NCBI GenBank assembly: GCA_016180275.1
Contig: JACPBN010000004.1
Span: 1-9,604 of the forward strand
Origin: Candidatus Woesearchaeota archaeon
GTDB taxonomy: Archaea; Nanobdellota; Nanobdellia; Woesearchaeales; UBA10200
Direction of reading: 5' to 3'
Length of the DNA stretch: 9,604 bases
The notes below the pieces were generated by a model. It made no database searches. It was not told the DNA's origin and was given only the letters and a program-made list of their open reading frames with translations. The translations under genes and the position numbers were made by a program. The stretch's first letter is position 1, and each line of letters opens with the position of its first letter. Shown one piece after another: positions 7,839-9,604 of this stretch.

Positions 7839-8414
7839 ATGACAAAAACCCAATTATTAAAAAAAGGATTATGGATTATGTGCATTTTAGTCAGTGTTTT
7901 TTTATTTGTAAACATAGCCATAGCTGCAGACTATTACGAAGTCAAGCTTCTTTACGACAAAGGCAATATAACGTTAGGCTCAATCAACATCAAGGAGCTG
8001 AACAAGACAAGAAATCTTCCAGGCGGCTATGTTGCAGAGATCGTTGACAGCAAAGACAATGTGCTGAATGTGACATTCTTTGACATTCCTTTAAAGATAT
8101 TATATGACACAATTGATAATGTTACAGGAAAATTAAGCGGCGGCGGCGAGATAATATTAGAGCAGCAAAACTTTACCTTAATGCTCCCCTATTTTGAAAA
8201 TGCAAATGCTCTAAATATTTACGACAAGACAATTAATAAGAAATTCAGTATGGACTTACAAAAATATTCACCTACAATAAAGAAAGAAATTGAAAAAGAA
8301 CAAATAACAGAAGAGAAAAAGCCAGATTACGTATTTTTCTCTATTTTTACAACAGTTGTAATTATTGTTACAGTAATAATAGTATATGCAATAAAGAGAT
8401 TTAATAAAAAGTAA
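7839..8414 (+). CDS. Sequon-rich type I membrane protein with signal peptide, function unknown
   Basis: The 191-residue product starts with a classical signal peptide: K8-K9 followed by a hydrophobic core (11-26) and a probable cleavage site after A-I-A at residue 29. The outside domain (30-162) appears beta-rich and has five N-x-T glycosylation sequons, at N43, N55, N77, N94 and N111. A Lys/Glu-rich stalk (about 148-162) leads to one membrane helix (164-185) ending in the basic tail KRFNKK. This predicts an N-out, C-in anchored surface protein. Cys15 lies in the signal core without a lipobox, so it is not a lipoprotein. I do not recognise the family. The gene lies 114 bp after the giant gene on the same strand and may be cotranscribed, but a shared function is only inferred from position. 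Confidence 0.9.
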   Translation: MTKTQLLKKGLWIMCILVSVFLFVNIAIAADYYEVKLLYDKGNITLGSINIKELNKTRNLPGGYVAEIVDSKDNVLNVTFFDIPLKILYDTIDNVTGKLSGGGEIILEQQNFTLMLPYFENANALNIYDKTINKKFSMDLQKYSPTIKKEIEKEQITEEKKPDYVFFSIFTTVVIIVTVIIVYAIKRFNKK

Positions 8415-8440
8415 AATACCGATTAGAATAGTGTAGGTCT

Positions 8441-8521
8441 AAGGTAATAACCTCCAGGTAGTAACATAAAGGTAATATTTATAAATCATTAACTGCTATC
8501 TCTTCTTATGCAGGTAATATT
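8441..8521 (+). repeat. Iterons AGGTA(A/G)TA on a 14-nt period, upstream of and at the start of the next gene
   Basis: Four 11-mers share the pattern [AC]AGGTA[AG]TA[AT][CT]: AAGGTAATAAC at 8441-8451, CAGGTAGTAAC at 8455-8465, AAGGTAATATT at 8469-8479 and CAGGTAATATT at 8511-8521. The first three are exactly 14 nt apart. The fourth is 42 nt (3 x 14) after the third and begins right after the ATG at 8508. The third overlaps the upstream edge of the TATA box. The first also forms an imperfect dyad, AGGT-AATA-ACCT. The arrangement looks like a cooperative binding site for a regulator of the downstream gene, which itself encodes a putative DNA-binding protein. Confidence 0.6.
8478..8485 (+). promoter_or_regulatory. 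Archaeal TATA box for a leaderless transcript
   Basis: TTTATAAA ends 22 nt before the ATG at 8508. Archaeal transcription normally starts about 25-27 nt after the centre of the TATA box, which would place the first transcribed base at or next to the A of the ATG. The sequence between is pyrimidine-rich (CTATCTCTTCTT) and has no Shine-Dalgarno sequence, as expected for a leaderless mRNA. Confidence 0.75.
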
Positions 8522-9527
8522 TGACCATAATCAATCCAAGAAAAAGCTGAGAAGAATTCTCAAAAGTTCAGGGCAGATGGTAGACTTAGAAAGCATCGTT
8601 TTGGTAGGGGATGAGCCGGATGCAAACACAATAACCACTTTGCCAAGTACTTTTCCTAGGGGTGACTTCCGATACAAAGTATGTTCTCTTGTAAAAAGAG
8701 AGAAGCAGGCTGGAAAAACAGTCACGCAGATTTGTCGTGATCATCCAGGTCTTAAAATAGGAGAAGTTAGGAACTATTTTTATAAAACAAATGCCAGGTC
8801 CGCTAATTCAGTAGAAGCTGCTATAGAGCAGGGAATACTTCCTTTCTCTTATAATAATCCAAATATTGATTCTTTAAACACATTATTTGCACTAGCATTC
8901 TGGACAGGATGTGTATCACACTCTTCTGTGGATGTTCATCCAAGTGAATATAATAAACCCGTTTTAGAAAGATTGGTAAATTCTTTGGGCTATACTCTTG
9001 TCAATAGCGATGAAAGAGGCATACAGCAGCCTGGTTATACCGTTGAAAAAGACGCATATCGCCTGATTTCTTCAGCATTAGCCAGAATCTTCGGCTTGCT
9101 AGGCATACCTTTTCAACAAGGAAACAAATTACAGATAAAAGAATTTGAGATTCCATGGTATGCGCAATTTATGCAGGCGGGATTATTCGGTAAGAGGCAG
9201 GATTTCAATAAGGCTTCTCAAGCCAGGGTAAATGCATTCTGCAGAATTTTCTGCTATGCATTATTGTCTGACAAGACATGCAATGCCAAAATGAGAGAGG
9301 GGGTGGGCATAGATCTCATGACAACTTCAACAATGAAAACAGGCAAAAAGTTAACAACAGACGTCGCCAATATGTTGATGCAGGCTTTTCCATCTTTAAG
9401 CATCCCTGATAACCATCGTATGACAACGCGAAAAAATGATTATTCATTCAAAAACAGGATTTATTTATACTCAACCGACATGCCGATTATTATAGGATAT
9501 TTGAGGGTAGTGTTAGTGTTTGACTGA
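8508..9527 (+). CDS. Helix-turn-helix protein with a degenerate LAGLIDADG-like region
   Basis: This 339-residue protein has a basic N-terminus (KKKLRR at 11-16). A helix-turn-helix follows at about 56-93, where GKTVTQICRDHPGLKIGEVR gives a helix, turn and recognition helix. The C-terminal two thirds resemble a two-repeat LAGLIDADG fold: a first helix at LNTLFALAFWTG (123-134), and SALARIFGLLGIPF leading to IPWYAQFMQAGLFGKR (215-230). The latter lines up with the second LAGLIDADG helix of archaeal HTH-endonuclease-like proteins. The acidic catalytic residue that should end each motif helix is absent (TGC and FGK), so cleavage is unlikely and a DNA-binding regulator is more plausible. The start is fixed by the TATA box 22 nt upstream. 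Iterons at the promoter suggest autoregulation, which is an inference. The CDS is certain, the family assignment tentative. Confidence 0.85.
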   Translation: MQVIFDHNQSKKKLRRILKSSGQMVDLESIVLVGDEPDANTITTLPSTFPRGDFRYKVCSLVKREKQAGKTVTQICRDHPGLKIGEVRNYFYKTNARSANSVEAAIEQGILPFSYNNPNIDSLNTLFALAFWTGCVSHSSVDVHPSEYNKPVLERLVNSLGYTLVNSDERGIQQPGYTVEKDAYRLISSALARIFGLLGIPFQQGNKLQIKEFEIPWYAQFMQAGLFGKRQDFNKASQARVNAFCRIFCYALLSDKTCNAKMREGVGIDLMTTSTMKTGKKLTTDVANMLMQAFPSLSIPDNHRMTTRKNDYSFKNRIYLYSTDMPIIIGYLRVVLVFD

Positions 9528-9559
9528 CAGAAAGTATTTTATAGTAATAGTACTTTCTG
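9528..9559. repeat. Inverted repeat (9-bp arms) bracketing a TATA box
   Basis: CAGAAAGTA (9528-9536) is the exact reverse complement of TACTTTCTG (9551-9559). The 14-nt centre holds the TATA box of the next gene. The left arm begins on the base directly after the TGA stop at 9525-9527. It can serve as a 3' hairpin for the upstream mRNA, as an operator around the core promoter of the downstream gene, or as both. Confidence 0.6.
9537..9544 (+). promoter_or_regulatory. Archaeal TATA box for the gene at the right edge
   Basis: TTTTATAG ends 21 nt before the ATG at 9566, nearly the same spacing as the TATA box of the preceding gene, and no Shine-Dalgarno sequence lies between. This predicts a leaderless transcript starting at the ATG. 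The whole promoter fits into the 38-bp intergenic gap. Confidence 0.6.
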
Positions 9560-9565
9560 CTGTAT

Positions 9566-9604
9566 ATGATAAACATAATATGCCTCAAATGTGAAACCAA
9601 GTCA
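9566..9604 (+). CDS. Start of a CxxC zinc-ribbon-like protein (3' partial)
   Basis: From the ATG at 9566 the frame stays open to the window edge and reads MINIICLKCETKS. Its C-L-K-C knuckle at residues 6-9 is typical of small zinc-ribbon or zinc-finger proteins that begin with such a knuckle. The TATA box at leaderless spacing supports this start. The other nearby ATG (9580) hits a stop after four codons. Only 13 codons are visible, so the family is open. Confidence 0.5.
   Translation, partial: MINIICLKCETKS

Noticed and set aside
7881..7883. Cys15 of the membrane protein as a lipobox cysteine
   Set aside because: The residues before it are W-I-M, not the L-[AS]-[GA] pattern, and it sits within the hydrophobic core. 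A cleaved signal peptide after A-I-A fits better.

Overview
The window is A+T-rich and looks like a piece of an archaeal genome. It is most likely from a small-genome DPANN-type lineage (Woesearchaeota/Pacearchaeota-like), although the sequence alone cannot fix the phylum. The argument rests on three points. Two TATA boxes sit about 22 nt upstream of an ATG, with no Shine-Dalgarno sequence between, which is the archaeal leaderless arrangement. Arg is written mostly as AGA/AGG and Ile often as ATA. One gene has a GTGAT ribosome-binding sequence that fits the archaeal 16S tail. All recognisable genes are on the + strand.

Positions 1-7724 hold the 3' part of one giant gene. The reading frame is open through the left edge, so the N-terminus and any signal peptide lie outside the window. 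The visible part is about 2,570 residues. It contains TPR-like helical hairpins, long Ala/Glu/Gln/Lys-rich helical and coiled-coil stretches, an embedded HD-type metal phosphohydrolase domain with all expected ligands (H843, H847, H887-D888, H911, D958), an acidic linker, a beta-rich domain with an EF-hand-like loop, and a C-terminal HExxH zinc metallopeptidase domain (H2314-E-L-A-H2318, probable third ligand E2465). Its only ten cysteines form five tight pairs. Residue numbers count the codon at 78 as residue 1.

Between the giant gene and the next one (7730-7831) is a 33-codon ORF that reads like the N-terminal fragment of a DUF1016/YhcG-type PDDEXK nuclease. It is probably a gene remnant. 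It is followed by a 191-residue type I membrane protein with a signal peptide, five N-x-T sequons in its ectodomain and a C-terminal membrane helix. This gene and the giant gene may form a surface-protein pair, but that rests on adjacency only.

From 8415 to the end the layout changes to tightly packed, leaderless, probably regulated genes. A spacer with three AGGTA(A/G)TA repeats on a 14-nt period runs into a TATA box, and a fourth copy sits in register at the start codon. It drives a 339-residue protein with a helix-turn-helix and a degenerate LAGLIDADG-like region. Directly after its stop codon, a perfect 9-bp inverted repeat brackets the TATA box of the next gene. Only the first 13 codons of that gene are in the window, and they begin with a CxxC zinc knuckle. 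No tRNA, rRNA, CRISPR array or insertion sequence was seen.
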